Source of the DNA: DATKLX01 sp035542155
GTDB taxonomy: Bacteria > Chloroflexota > Anaerolineae > Anaerolineales > Anaerolineaceae
Assembly: GCA_035542155.1 (NCBI GenBank)
Contig: DATKLX010000121.1
Span: 1-33,549 of the forward strand
DNA length: 33,549 bases
Direction: 5' to 3'
The first letter of the stretch is position 1. Every line of letters starts with the position of its first letter. Below are positions 1-6,990 of this stretch, one piece after another. The position numbers and the translations under genes are program-made. The notes under the pieces were generated by a model. The model saw nothing but the letters and a program-made list of their open reading frames with translations. It did not search any database and was not told the origin of the DNA.

Positions 1-125
1 ATTGGGCCTCTCCTCGGATCGGGATGGCCCGTATTGGCTGCTGCGGGGAATTTCCGCGGTGATTGTCACAACAATGACCCTCTCGTTTGTTTTTTTGCAT
101 CCTTTTCCTTTTGGGGAGGATACTT

Positions 126-330
126 ATGGGTAATCACCGAAGAAAATAGCGCGTACCTCAGGACCAGGCCGGGCTGGTCGAACCGCTCAGCCCGCGCGAG
201 GTGGATGTGCTGCTCCTGGTCGACCAGGAGCTTTCCAACCCGGAAATCGCCGCATGGCGGGCGATCGCCGAGAGCACGTATCCGGTGAGAGTCAGCCTGG
301 CCCCAGACGTGCCTTCCTCGACCAGGACGG
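126..330 (+). pseudogene. Decayed LuxR-type HTH fragment with in-frame amber stop
   Basis: An ATG at 126 sits behind a strong Shine-Dalgarno (GGGGAGGA at 113-120) and reads MGNHRRK before an in-frame TAG at 147-149. Continuing in the same frame past the stop gives a recognisable start of a LuxR C-terminal helix-turn-helix: GLVEPLSPRE, then EVDVLLLVDQELSNPEIA, then a degenerate recognition-helix part around IAEST. MalT-like regulators normally read LVEPLSxRELEVLRLLAxGLSNxEIA here, so the match is good at first and fades after about residue 50. Most of the protein (ATPase and TPR regions) is absent. I read this as an internally deleted, decaying paralogue of the regulator at 6991. The part after about 270 cannot be aligned with confidence. 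Confidence 0.6.
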
Positions 331-369
331 CCCGCTCGGGCGAACCGGCTTTGAAATACGGGCCTTCGG

Positions 370-1212
370 TCAGGGCGGGGGTGGTGCCGGCCGGTGCGTC
401 GCAGTGGCTGTTCCCGCCGGGTTCGAGGCAGTCACGGGGATCTGCGCCGAGCTGGCCGCGCGCTGCAAGGTGATATCGACCTCCAGGGTGATGTGGTCTT
501 CTACGCTGAGCACGACCGGGACGCGCGGCTGCTGGAGATTAAAATCCTCAAAAGTAAAACTGGTCGTGGCGGTGCCTTTCGCCGTGTCGCCCTGGATGGC
601 GCCGTTCACGTCCCAGGTAACCGGTTTGGTCACGTCGCGGACGGTCAGATCTCCCGTCAGCTTGAAGCTCACCTGGCCGCTGGCTGGAAGCGGAGAAGGA
701 AGCCCGCTGGCCTGCTTGGGGACGAATACCGCGTTGGGATACTTGCTGGTAAGAAGAATGTTGCGGCTGACGAAGCCGTCCCGCATCCCCTTGTCGCTTT
801 GCAGTGAGGTCAGATCCACGGTAATCTTGCTGCTGGCCGAATCGATGGTTCCATCCGCGTTCATCGCGATCGACCCCGAGATTTGCTTCGTTCTGCCGAT
901 TGCGTCGCTGGGCAGGTCCACGTTAGCCAACTGCTCGCGCACCCGGTAGCGGGCTTCGCTCTGGTCGGCGACGATCTGGTATACGATCGCGCCGCTGGCG
1001 CCCGCTCCGCCGGTTGCTATTGGAGTGGTGACCGGCGTAGTCCCCAGAGGGACGCCGGTTGCCGGGGCCGTGGTGGCTGCAGCGTGCGGGGCGGAGGTGG
1101 CAACCGGTTGCGCAGGCGCAGATTGGGTGGGGTTGTTCTGACTGCTGCAGGCGGTCACGAGAATGAAAATCAGCAGGCCGCTGATCCAGATGGTGTTTTT
1201 CGCTTTCTTCAT
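370..1212 (-). CDS. YceI-family periplasmic/outer-surface lipoprotein
   Basis: The product is 280 residues. It has a lipoprotein signal with hydrophobic residues 8-20 and lipobox VTAC (Cys22), then an Ala/Pro/Thr-rich linker to about residue 75. The rest is a YceI-like beta-barrel domain with typical segments: YRVREQLA near the start, GSIAMNADGTIDSASSKITVDLTSL, RDGFVSRNILLTSKYPNAVF, FKLTGDLTVRDVTKPVTWDV and the closing strand TLEVDITLQ. YceI proteins are lipocalin-like and bind isoprenoid or other amphiphilic ligands; the ligand here is unknown. A Pro/Ala/Thr tail ends the protein. The ATG at 1212 has GAGAGGAAA upstream and a TATACT-like -10 at 1235-1240 on the minus strand. The gene is divergent from the GH30 gene. 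Confidence 0.85.
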   Translation of the reverse strand: MKKAKNTIWISGLLIFILVTACSSQNNPTQSAPAQPVATSAPHAAATTAPATGVPLGTTPVTTPIATGGAGASGAIVYQIVADQSEARYRVREQLANVDLPSDAIGRTKQISGSIAMNADGTIDSASSKITVDLTSLQSDKGMRDGFVSRNILLTSKYPNAVFVPKQASGLPSPLPASGQVSFKLTGDLTVRDVTKPVTWDVNGAIQGDTAKGTATTSFTFEDFNLQQPRVPVVLSVEDHITLEVDITLQRAASSAQIPVTASNPAGTATATHRPAPPPP

Positions 1213-1319
1213 CCTGTAGGTTTCCTCTCAGGGGAGTATACGGGAAGAAGATGACAATTGGATGAAAAATCTCTAAAACATCAACAATTTGATCTGAATG
1301 ATTGGACTCAATCGGAAGG

Positions 1320-1348
1320 TTGCCAAATTATTTCAGACAGGGTATGAT
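1320..1348 (+). promoter_or_regulatory. Sigma-70 promoter of the GH30 gene
   Basis: TTGCCA (1320-1325) and TATGAT (1343-1348) are separated by exactly 17 bp. Transcription would start near 1355, downstream of the alternative ATG at 1298, so the promoter supports translation from the ATG at 1391. Confidence 0.6.
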
Positions 1349-1390
1349 CTTACGAGCAAAAACCTGATAACCCAAAAAACTCGAGGCCCC

Positions 1391-2752
1391 ATGTCCCCTG
1401 CCCCTGCCATTGAGATTACCCGAACCGCTCGCAAGAGCGGCGAATGGCTGAGCGACCTGCCGGCCGCTGCATTCGATTTCACTCCGCAACCGGAGCTGCC
1501 CTCCATCCTGGTCGACCCGGTCCGCCGCTTCCAGACGATTATCGGCTTTGGTGGAGCGTTCACCGAGGCCGCCGCGGTGACGTTTGCCAAATTGGATGCG
1601 GCGTCGCAGGCGTCGATCCTTAAAGCCTGTTTCGACCCGCGGGAGGGCAACGCCTACAGTCTCTGCCGCACGCACATCAACTCCTGCGACTTCTCCCTGG
1701 GTAACTACGCTTATGACGAGGTAGACGGCGACGTCGAGCTGGCCCATTTTTCTATCGAGCGCGACCAGCGCGCGCTCATCCCGCTGATCCATGCCGCGAT
1801 GCAGGCTGCGGGGGGAGCGCTCCGGTTGGTCGCATCGCCGTGGAGCCCGCCGGCCTGGATGAAGACCAGCGGCGTGATGAACTACGGCGGTAAGCTCCGC
1901 GCCGAATACCGCGCGGTCTGGGCGCGCTATTACACCCGCTTCGTCCAGGCATATGCGGAGGAAGGCATCCCGATTTGGGGGCTGACCGTCCAGAACGAGC
2001 CCGACGCGATGCAGTTCTGGGACTCGTGCATTTACTCGGCGGAAGAGGAGCGGGATTTCGTCCGCGATTTCCTGGGGCCCGAGCTGGCCCGGGCGGGACT
2101 GGGCCACCTGCGGCTGATCGTCCACGACCACAACCGTGACTACCTCTACCAGCGCGCCAGCGTCATCTACGCCGACCCCGAGGCGGCGAAATATGTGTGG
2201 GGAGCCGGGTTCCACTGGTACGTGGGTGACCATTTCGACAACGTCCAGCTTCTTCACGACGCCTACCCGGAAAAGCACCTGATCTTTACCGAGGGGAGCC
2301 AGGAGGGTGGGCCGCATCAGGGCGATTGGGCGGTCGGCGAGCGTTACGGGCGGTCTCTCATCAACGATCTGAACCGCTGGACCGAGGCCTGGGTCGATTG
2401 GAATCTGCTCCTCGACGAGCAGGGCGGTCCCAACCATGCAGAGAACTACTGTTCCGCGCCGATCCTGGCCAGCACCCACGACTGCGGCGAGGCATGGGTC
2501 GCATTCCAGAACTCGTACGCCTATATCGGCCATTTCTCGCGCTTCATCCGCCCGGGGGCGCAGCGGATCATTTGCGCATCAACCCTCGACGAGCTGGAAT
2601 GCACCGCCTTTCGCAACGTAGATGGAAGGATCGCCGTGGTGGTGATGAACCGCGGCGACGCGGACCTGGCCTTCGCGCTCCAGTTCGCCGGGCAGACCGC
2701 CGCGGTCGAGGCCCCGGCCCATTCCATCAGTACCTTCCGGTTTGAAGAATAA
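1391..2752 (+). CDS. Glycoside hydrolase family 30 (glucosylceramidase-like)
   Basis: The product is 453 residues from the ATG at 1391, which has GAGG upstream and lies downstream of the promoter at 1320-1348; an in-frame ATG at 1298 would precede the promoter. It is a GH30 (beta/alpha)8 retaining beta-glycosidase. Visible motifs are QTIIGFGGAFTEA near the N terminus, SPWSPPAWMKT, the acid/base Glu203 in TVQNEPD, and the nucleophile Glu301 in LIFTEGSQEGG, followed by HAENYCSAPI and a C-terminal beta-sandwich (IAVVVMNRGDADLAF). Known family substrates are glucosylceramide, beta-1,6-glucan and beta-xylan or fucosides. The motif set is closest to the glucosylceramidase-like branch. No signal peptide is visible, so a cytoplasmic glycosidase acting on imported oligosaccharides is plausible. 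Confidence 0.9.
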   Translation: MSPAPAIEITRTARKSGEWLSDLPAAAFDFTPQPELPSILVDPVRRFQTIIGFGGAFTEAAAVTFAKLDAASQASILKACFDPREGNAYSLCRTHINSCDFSLGNYAYDEVDGDVELAHFSIERDQRALIPLIHAAMQAAGGALRLVASPWSPPAWMKTSGVMNYGGKLRAEYRAVWARYYTRFVQAYAEEGIPIWGLTVQNEPDAMQFWDSCIYSAEEERDFVRDFLGPELARAGLGHLRLIVHDHNRDYLYQRASVIYADPEAAKYVWGAGFHWYVGDHFDNVQLLHDAYPEKHLIFTEGSQEGGPHQGDWAVGERYGRSLINDLNRWTEAWVDWNLLLDEQGGPNHAENYCSAPILASTHDCGEAWVAFQNSYAYIGHFSRFIRPGAQRIICASTLDELECTAFRNVDGRIAVVVMNRGDADLAFALQFAGQTAAVEAPAHSISTFRFEE

Positions 2753-2943
2753 CAATTCTGGACACGGATTTAACGAATCAGAAGGATCCGCCCGGATGGG
2801 GAAGCTCAGGCCCTCTGGCAGGCGGCGCGCACGCTGCGCCAGTGATTTATTCTTCTTTCCCCAAAGCCCTGATATAATTTTATAGATCCCCTGGGCGGGA
2901 AACAATCTGGGTGGATCCATCCTCAGGCCAAGGAAATGCTGTG

Positions 2944-3633
2944 ATGCCAGAGTATATAGAGCCAAAACGGGTCAACGATATCTGGCTGGGCAACCTGGAA
3001 CAACGCGCGCTGCAGTGGATGGTTCGGCGGCTGCCGGCCTGGGTAACGCCGGATACGATGACCGCCATTGGCTTCTTGGGAGCCGTGATCATTTTTACCG
3101 GCTATGTCCTCAGCGCAACCCACCCGGGCTTCCTCTGGCTTTCCAGCCTGGGGTACGTGATCAACTGGTATGGCGACAGCCTGGACGGCACCCTGGCGCG
3201 CTACCGCAAGATCGAGCGCCCGCGTTACGGCTTTTTCGTCGACCATATCATCGACTCGCTGGTGGTGGTGGGGATCTTCCTCGGCCTGGGACTTTCCTCC
3301 TACGTCTCGCTGCAGATCGCCAGCCTGGCGCTAATTTGCTACCTGCTGCTGACCGTATATATCTTTCTCAGCACCAGCGTCAACGGCGTTTTCCGCATCT
3401 CCTTTGGCCATTTTGGCCCGACCGAATTCCGCCTCATCGCCATCCTGGCCAACACGGTGATGTTTTTCGCCGGCCACCCCACGCTATCTCTGCCTTTCGG
3501 GACATTCGCTCTCTTCGACATCGCGATCGCCATCGTCGGGGCGATCCTGTTCGGGATCTATCTCTATTCCTCCATCGCCCAATCGATCGAGCTGGCTCGC
3601 CTGGAAAAGCCCATGCCAAGACAGAAGAAATGA
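2944..3633 (+). CDS. CDP-alcohol phosphatidyltransferase family membrane protein
   Basis: The product is 229 residues from the ATG at 2944 (AAGGAA about 9 bp upstream); an in-frame GTG at 2911 has no comparable ribosome site. The CDP-alcohol phosphotransferase signature is clear: Asp78, Asp81-Gly82, Ala85-Arg86, Gly96, Asp100 and Asp104. These acidic residues bind the metal ions that activate transfer of a phosphatidyl or phospho-alcohol group from a CDP-activated donor. There are about six hydrophobic segments, the first near residues 34-53 and the last near 188-210. There is one extra residue between AR and G compared with the classical x8 spacing, as in a DGTLARxRxxERPRYG subgroup. The acceptor alcohol cannot be told from sequence. 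A TATAAT at 2873-2878 could be its -10. Confidence 0.85.
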   Translation: MPEYIEPKRVNDIWLGNLEQRALQWMVRRLPAWVTPDTMTAIGFLGAVIIFTGYVLSATHPGFLWLSSLGYVINWYGDSLDGTLARYRKIERPRYGFFVDHIIDSLVVVGIFLGLGLSSYVSLQIASLALICYLLLTVYIFLSTSVNGVFRISFGHFGPTEFRLIAILANTVMFFAGHPTLSLPFGTFALFDIAIAIVGAILFGIYLYSSIAQSIELARLEKPMPRQKK

Positions 3634-3645
3634 TATTCTCTTTTT

Positions 3646-6039
3646 CTACTCATAAGCCAGCACGTCGCGGACCGTGAGGCGGACGGCGTTGGCGGCGGGG
3701 AGGAGGCTGGCCAGTCCGGCGAGGATCGAAATGCCCGCCAGCCAGTAGACCAGGCCGTTCCAGCTAAAGGAAAAGTCGAGAGCCATGTTGAACAGGGCGT
3801 ACCCCACGCCGATGTTGAGCACATAGGTCAGGGGGAACGAAACGAGGACCGCCAGAGCCCAACTGATCAGGCCGATGAGGAGACCCTCAACCAGCACCAT
3901 GCGCAGGATCTCGCCGTTGGAGGCGCCGATCGAGCGCATCACGCCGATCTCGCGGGTGCGTTCGAGAACGTTCATGCTCATCGTGCTCATCAATCCCAGG
4001 CCGCCGACCAGGGCGATCAACAACGCCATGACGAGCAGGAAGTAAACGACCACGTCGAGCGTGGAAGATTGCTGGGCGCGCCAGTCGGCGCCCAATTCCA
4101 TCTGGCTCACCTGGATGCCTTCTTTCTCAAAGAGGGCTTCGAGCTGTTTGCCCACCTGCTTTTCGGCGGCAGGCGTATCCTGGGTAGTGATCACGCGCAG
4201 GTTGGTGGCGGTGCCGACCTGGTTGAGCACGCGGGAGAGCATCTCGCGATTGGTATATAGATACGGGGGGTTCATATTCCCCACCAGGCGGTAAAAGCCG
4301 ACGATATGCCAGGTCGAATCCTTGCCGTTCATTTTGATGACGATATCATCCCCAACGCGCAGCTCGGGGCGCGCCTTGAGGAGGTGGTTGCCGACGACGA
4401 TGGCGTTCATGTCCCCGGCCTGCACCCAGCGCCCGGCGGTGATGATTGGCTTGATCAGGGTGGAATCGGCGGGTGGGGCGACGACGCGCACGGTCGTCTT
4501 GATCTCTTGATTGGGAGAGAGGACCTCACCCATGCTGGAGGCCCATCCCTCGGTGCTGGCTACGCCGGGGAGGGTGCTGACCAGGCCCTCCAGGCGGTTG
4601 AGGCGGTAGGGGCGGTTGAAATAGACGTTGACGTTAGCGAGGAAATAGCCCTGGACCTCCTGGGTAACCGTGTCGAGGGCGGACCACAGGTTGAAGACGG
4701 CGATGAAAACTGCCCCACCCAGGGTGAGAATGATGAGGATCATTGCCAGGCGGGCGCGGCGGCGGAAGATATTTTGCAGCGAAATGATACTCGGCCGCGA
4801 CAGAAACCGCGACGCCAGCCGGTAGAAGAACGAGGGCCGCTCGGCCCCGCCCGCGCTCTGGATGCCATAGTTGCTCAGCGCTTCGCGGATCGAAATGCGG
4901 ATGCCGTTCAGTACCGGCACCAGGCCGGCGATCAGGGGGACCCCCAGGGCGGTGACGATCTGGGCCGCGACCGCGCTCTGGGTTACGCGGAACCCCTGGA
5001 GCTGGATATTGACGAAGCTGGCGGTAAATTTCGCTGCGCCGTAAGCCGCCAGGGCGCCCAGAGGGATGGCCGCGATCAGCGCCACCACGCCGAAGCTGAG
5101 GATGAGGACCAGGTACATGCCTAGAAGCTGGTTGACCATACCGCCGATCGCCTTCATGATCCCGATCTGGCGCACATGCTGGCTGACCAGGGTATTGATC
5201 GTGTTGATCACCAGGAAGACGCACAGGAAAACGATCGCGCCGCCGAGCACGTTCAGGATGGTGGTGATCCCCATGAAGATCTCGTAGGAGAAATGATGAC
5301 CGGGATTATAGATGAAGGTGCCGTAGACTTCCAGGTCGGCCTTCCGTAGGCGCTCGGAAATGGACTGGGCAACCGCTTCCACATGCTTCGCGTCGGTACG
5401 GTTTTCCTTGACGGTGAAGAGCAACTGGGAGTAATCGCGGGTCCCGCCCAGCCATTCGATGGTTTCGGGGGTCACGTAGCCCTGGATCTGGCCGGTAAAG
5501 TTGCTGGACGGGAAGGATACGTCGCGGACGAAACCAGCCACTTTGAGCTCGCGGATGCGCCCCCTGGCGACTTCGATGGGGAGCATATCGCCGATCTTGA
5601 GCGGGAAGAGCGGCAGGCCGCTGGCCTCGACCCACACCTCCCGGTCGGCAAGGTCCGTGGGGATGGGACCGTTGGCGGGGCGCAAGCGGTCGACGTGAAC
5701 CTTCTCCGGGAGGATCCCGTTGAGCTGGATATTCACTTTGTTGTTCGCGCCCTGGATGGCCCGGGCGGAAACCATGCTGCGCCCTTCGACGCCGGCCACA
5801 CCTGGCAGCCGCGAGATGGACTTGACCATATCGTCATTGAACGGCTGGGCGTAGAGGATCGCATCGTGGGGGTTGGCGGCCTGGTAATCCACCTCCATGT
5901 CGCCGACCATGATCGCGGAAATGCCCTGGAGGAGACCCACGGCAAACACGCTGACCAGGATAGTGAGGACCGTCAGCAGGGTGCGGGTCTTGTTCGCCCC
6001 CAGGTCGGCAACGACCTTGCGCCAGCGGGTGGGGATCAT
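3646..6039 (-). CDS. ABC transporter permease, MacB/FtsX type (duplicated)
   Basis: The product is 797 residues. It has two tandem MacB-PCD/FtsX units: a membrane helix at about 19-40, a large periplasmic domain (41-250), three helices (about 258-375), then a second unit with a helix near 430-452, a second extracytoplasmic domain and three helices from about 670 to 790. The C terminus VRLTVRDVLAYE is typical of this permease family. Such permeases act as mechanotransmitters or exporters for lipoproteins, lipids, peptides or macrolides rather than as classical channels. The ATG at 6039 overlaps the end of the ATPase gene by 4 bp (ATGA), so the two are translationally coupled. The size equals two fused FtsX permeases, so no second permease gene is needed. 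The substrate is unknown. Confidence 0.9.
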   Translation of the reverse strand: MIPTRWRKVVADLGANKTRTLLTVLTILVSVFAVGLLQGISAIMVGDMEVDYQAANPHDAILYAQPFNDDMVKSISRLPGVAGVEGRSMVSARAIQGANNKVNIQLNGILPEKVHVDRLRPANGPIPTDLADREVWVEASGLPLFPLKIGDMLPIEVARGRIRELKVAGFVRDVSFPSSNFTGQIQGYVTPETIEWLGGTRDYSQLLFTVKENRTDAKHVEAVAQSISERLRKADLEVYGTFIYNPGHHFSYEIFMGITTILNVLGGAIVFLCVFLVINTINTLVSQHVRQIGIMKAIGGMVNQLLGMYLVLILSFGVVALIAAIPLGALAAYGAAKFTASFVNIQLQGFRVTQSAVAAQIVTALGVPLIAGLVPVLNGIRISIREALSNYGIQSAGGAERPSFFYRLASRFLSRPSIISLQNIFRRRARLAMILIILTLGGAVFIAVFNLWSALDTVTQEVQGYFLANVNVYFNRPYRLNRLEGLVSTLPGVASTEGWASSMGEVLSPNQEIKTTVRVVAPPADSTLIKPIITAGRWVQAGDMNAIVVGNHLLKARPELRVGDDIVIKMNGKDSTWHIVGFYRLVGNMNPPYLYTNREMLSRVLNQVGTATNLRVITTQDTPAAEKQVGKQLEALFEKEGIQVSQMELGADWRAQQSSTLDVVVYFLLVMALLIALVGGLGLMSTMSMNVLERTREIGVMRSIGASNGEILRMVLVEGLLIGLISWALAVLVSFPLTYVLNIGVGYALFNMALDFSFSWNGLVYWLAGISILAGLASLLPAANAVRLTVRDVLAYE

Positions 6040-6833
6040 TGGATATGCTCAACCCTGGCGAGTGCAGGCGGCAGGACCGCGAGAACCTCATCGCTGACGA
6101 TCTCGCCGTCGGCGATGCGGGCGGTGCGGTGCAGGCGGGCGGAGAGGGTCACGTCGTGCGTGACGATGAGGAAGGTCTTGCCCTGGCCGGCGAGGGTCTC
6201 GAACAGGTCGAAGACGGCTTCGGCGGTTCTGGAGTCGAGGTTGCCGGTCGGCTCGTCGGCGATGATCAGCGGAGGGTCGTTGGCCAGCGCGCGGGCGATG
6301 GCCACGCGCTGCTGCTGCCCGCCGGAGATGGCCGGAGGGAGCTTGTACGCCTGGTCGGCCATTCCGACCAGGTCGAGCAGCTCCATGGCTCGATCCTTGC
6401 GCTGGGCGGGGGTGTAGAGCCTGCAGAAGTCCATGGGAAGCATGACATTGTCCAGCAGGGTGAGCATGGGCAAGAGCTGGAAGAACTGGAAGACGATACC
6501 CAGGTTCTTGCCCCGCCAGACGGCCATCTGGCCTTCGCTGAGCTGGTGGACGGCGGTGTCGCCGACCCAGATCTCGCCGGAGGAAGGGCGGTCGATGCCG
6601 GTGATCATGTTGAGCAGGGTGGTCTTGCCGGAGCCGGACTTGCCGACGATGCCGACGAACTCTCCGCTATGGACTTCCAGGTCCAGGCCGCGCAGCACGG
6701 TGGTATCGCCGGCGGCGGAATGGTAGGATTTCTTCAGCTCTTTCAGGCGGATCAACGCCTGGCTGCCGGAACCGTACGCGGCGGCCGGTCCGGGTTTTGG
6801 AGTGGGTGCGAACCAGTTAAAAGCCAAACTCAT
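6036..6833 (-). CDS. ABC transporter ATP-binding protein, LolD/MacB type
   Basis: The product is 265 residues. It has Walker A GKSGSGKT (64-71, Lys70), Q-loop in IVFQFFQLLP, signature ISGGQQQRVAIARA (169-182), Walker B LIIADEP (189-195, catalytic Glu194), a D-loop (GNLDSRT) and the H-loop His226. The pattern is that of the LolD/MacB/FtsE class that pairs with FtsX-type permeases. An N-terminal extension of about 25 residues rich in Pro/Gly precedes the domain. The ATG has AGGAG about 9 bp upstream. This is the first gene of the two-gene exporter operon, and its promoter region is shared with the divergent MalT-like regulator, which suggests but does not prove regulation by it. Confidence 0.93.
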   Translation of the reverse strand: MSLAFNWFAPTPKPGPAAAYGSGSQALIRLKELKKSYHSAAGDTTVLRGLDLEVHSGEFVGIVGKSGSGKTTLLNMITGIDRPSSGEIWVGDTAVHQLSEGQMAVWRGKNLGIVFQFFQLLPMLTLLDNVMLPMDFCRLYTPAQRKDRAMELLDLVGMADQAYKLPPAISGGQQQRVAIARALANDPPLIIADEPTGNLDSRTAEAVFDLFETLAGQGKTFLIVTHDVTLSARLHRTARIADGEIVSDEVLAVLPPALARVEHIQ

Positions 6834-6893
6834 GACTGCATTCTCCTGCTGAGTGTGGATCGGATATTGCTCTAGTATCTCTACGCAGAAGAA

Positions 6894-6951
6894 CGTGAAA
6901 AGTTGTAAAAAACATTCAGGGGGTTTTCTTTCACGAAAAACGGCCTATACT
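6894..6951 (+). promoter_or_regulatory. Candidate promoter and inverted repeat between exporter and MalT-like gene
   Basis: CGTGAAA at 6894-6900 and TTTCACG at 6929-6935 are perfect inverted repeats, with an inner AAAAC/GTTTT pair (6909-6913, 6923-6927). TATACT at 6946-6951 is a good -10 for the rightward gene. Its -35 (TTTTCT, 6924-6929) is poor, which fits an activator-dependent promoter, and the dyad lies where an activator or repressor would bind. Confidence 0.4.
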
Positions 6952-6990
6952 CATAAGAGAGCCGTCGATTCAGTTTGATCGGGAGGACCC

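Noticed and set aside
1298..1390. N-terminal extension of the GH30 protein from the ATG at 1298
   Set aside because: It lies upstream of a good promoter (1320-1348) and encodes sequence unlike the family; the ATG at 1391 is preferred.
2814..2842. Possible terminator after the GH30 gene (CTGGC/GCCAG and GGCGC/GCGCC pairs)
   Set aside because: The pairings compete with each other and no T-tract follows directly, so it is not supported as a terminator.
4306..5124. A 272-residue open frame opposite the MacB-like permease
   Set aside because: It is the antisense shadow of a clear permease gene; composition is Gly/Asp-rich with no domain, and no ribosome site is seen.
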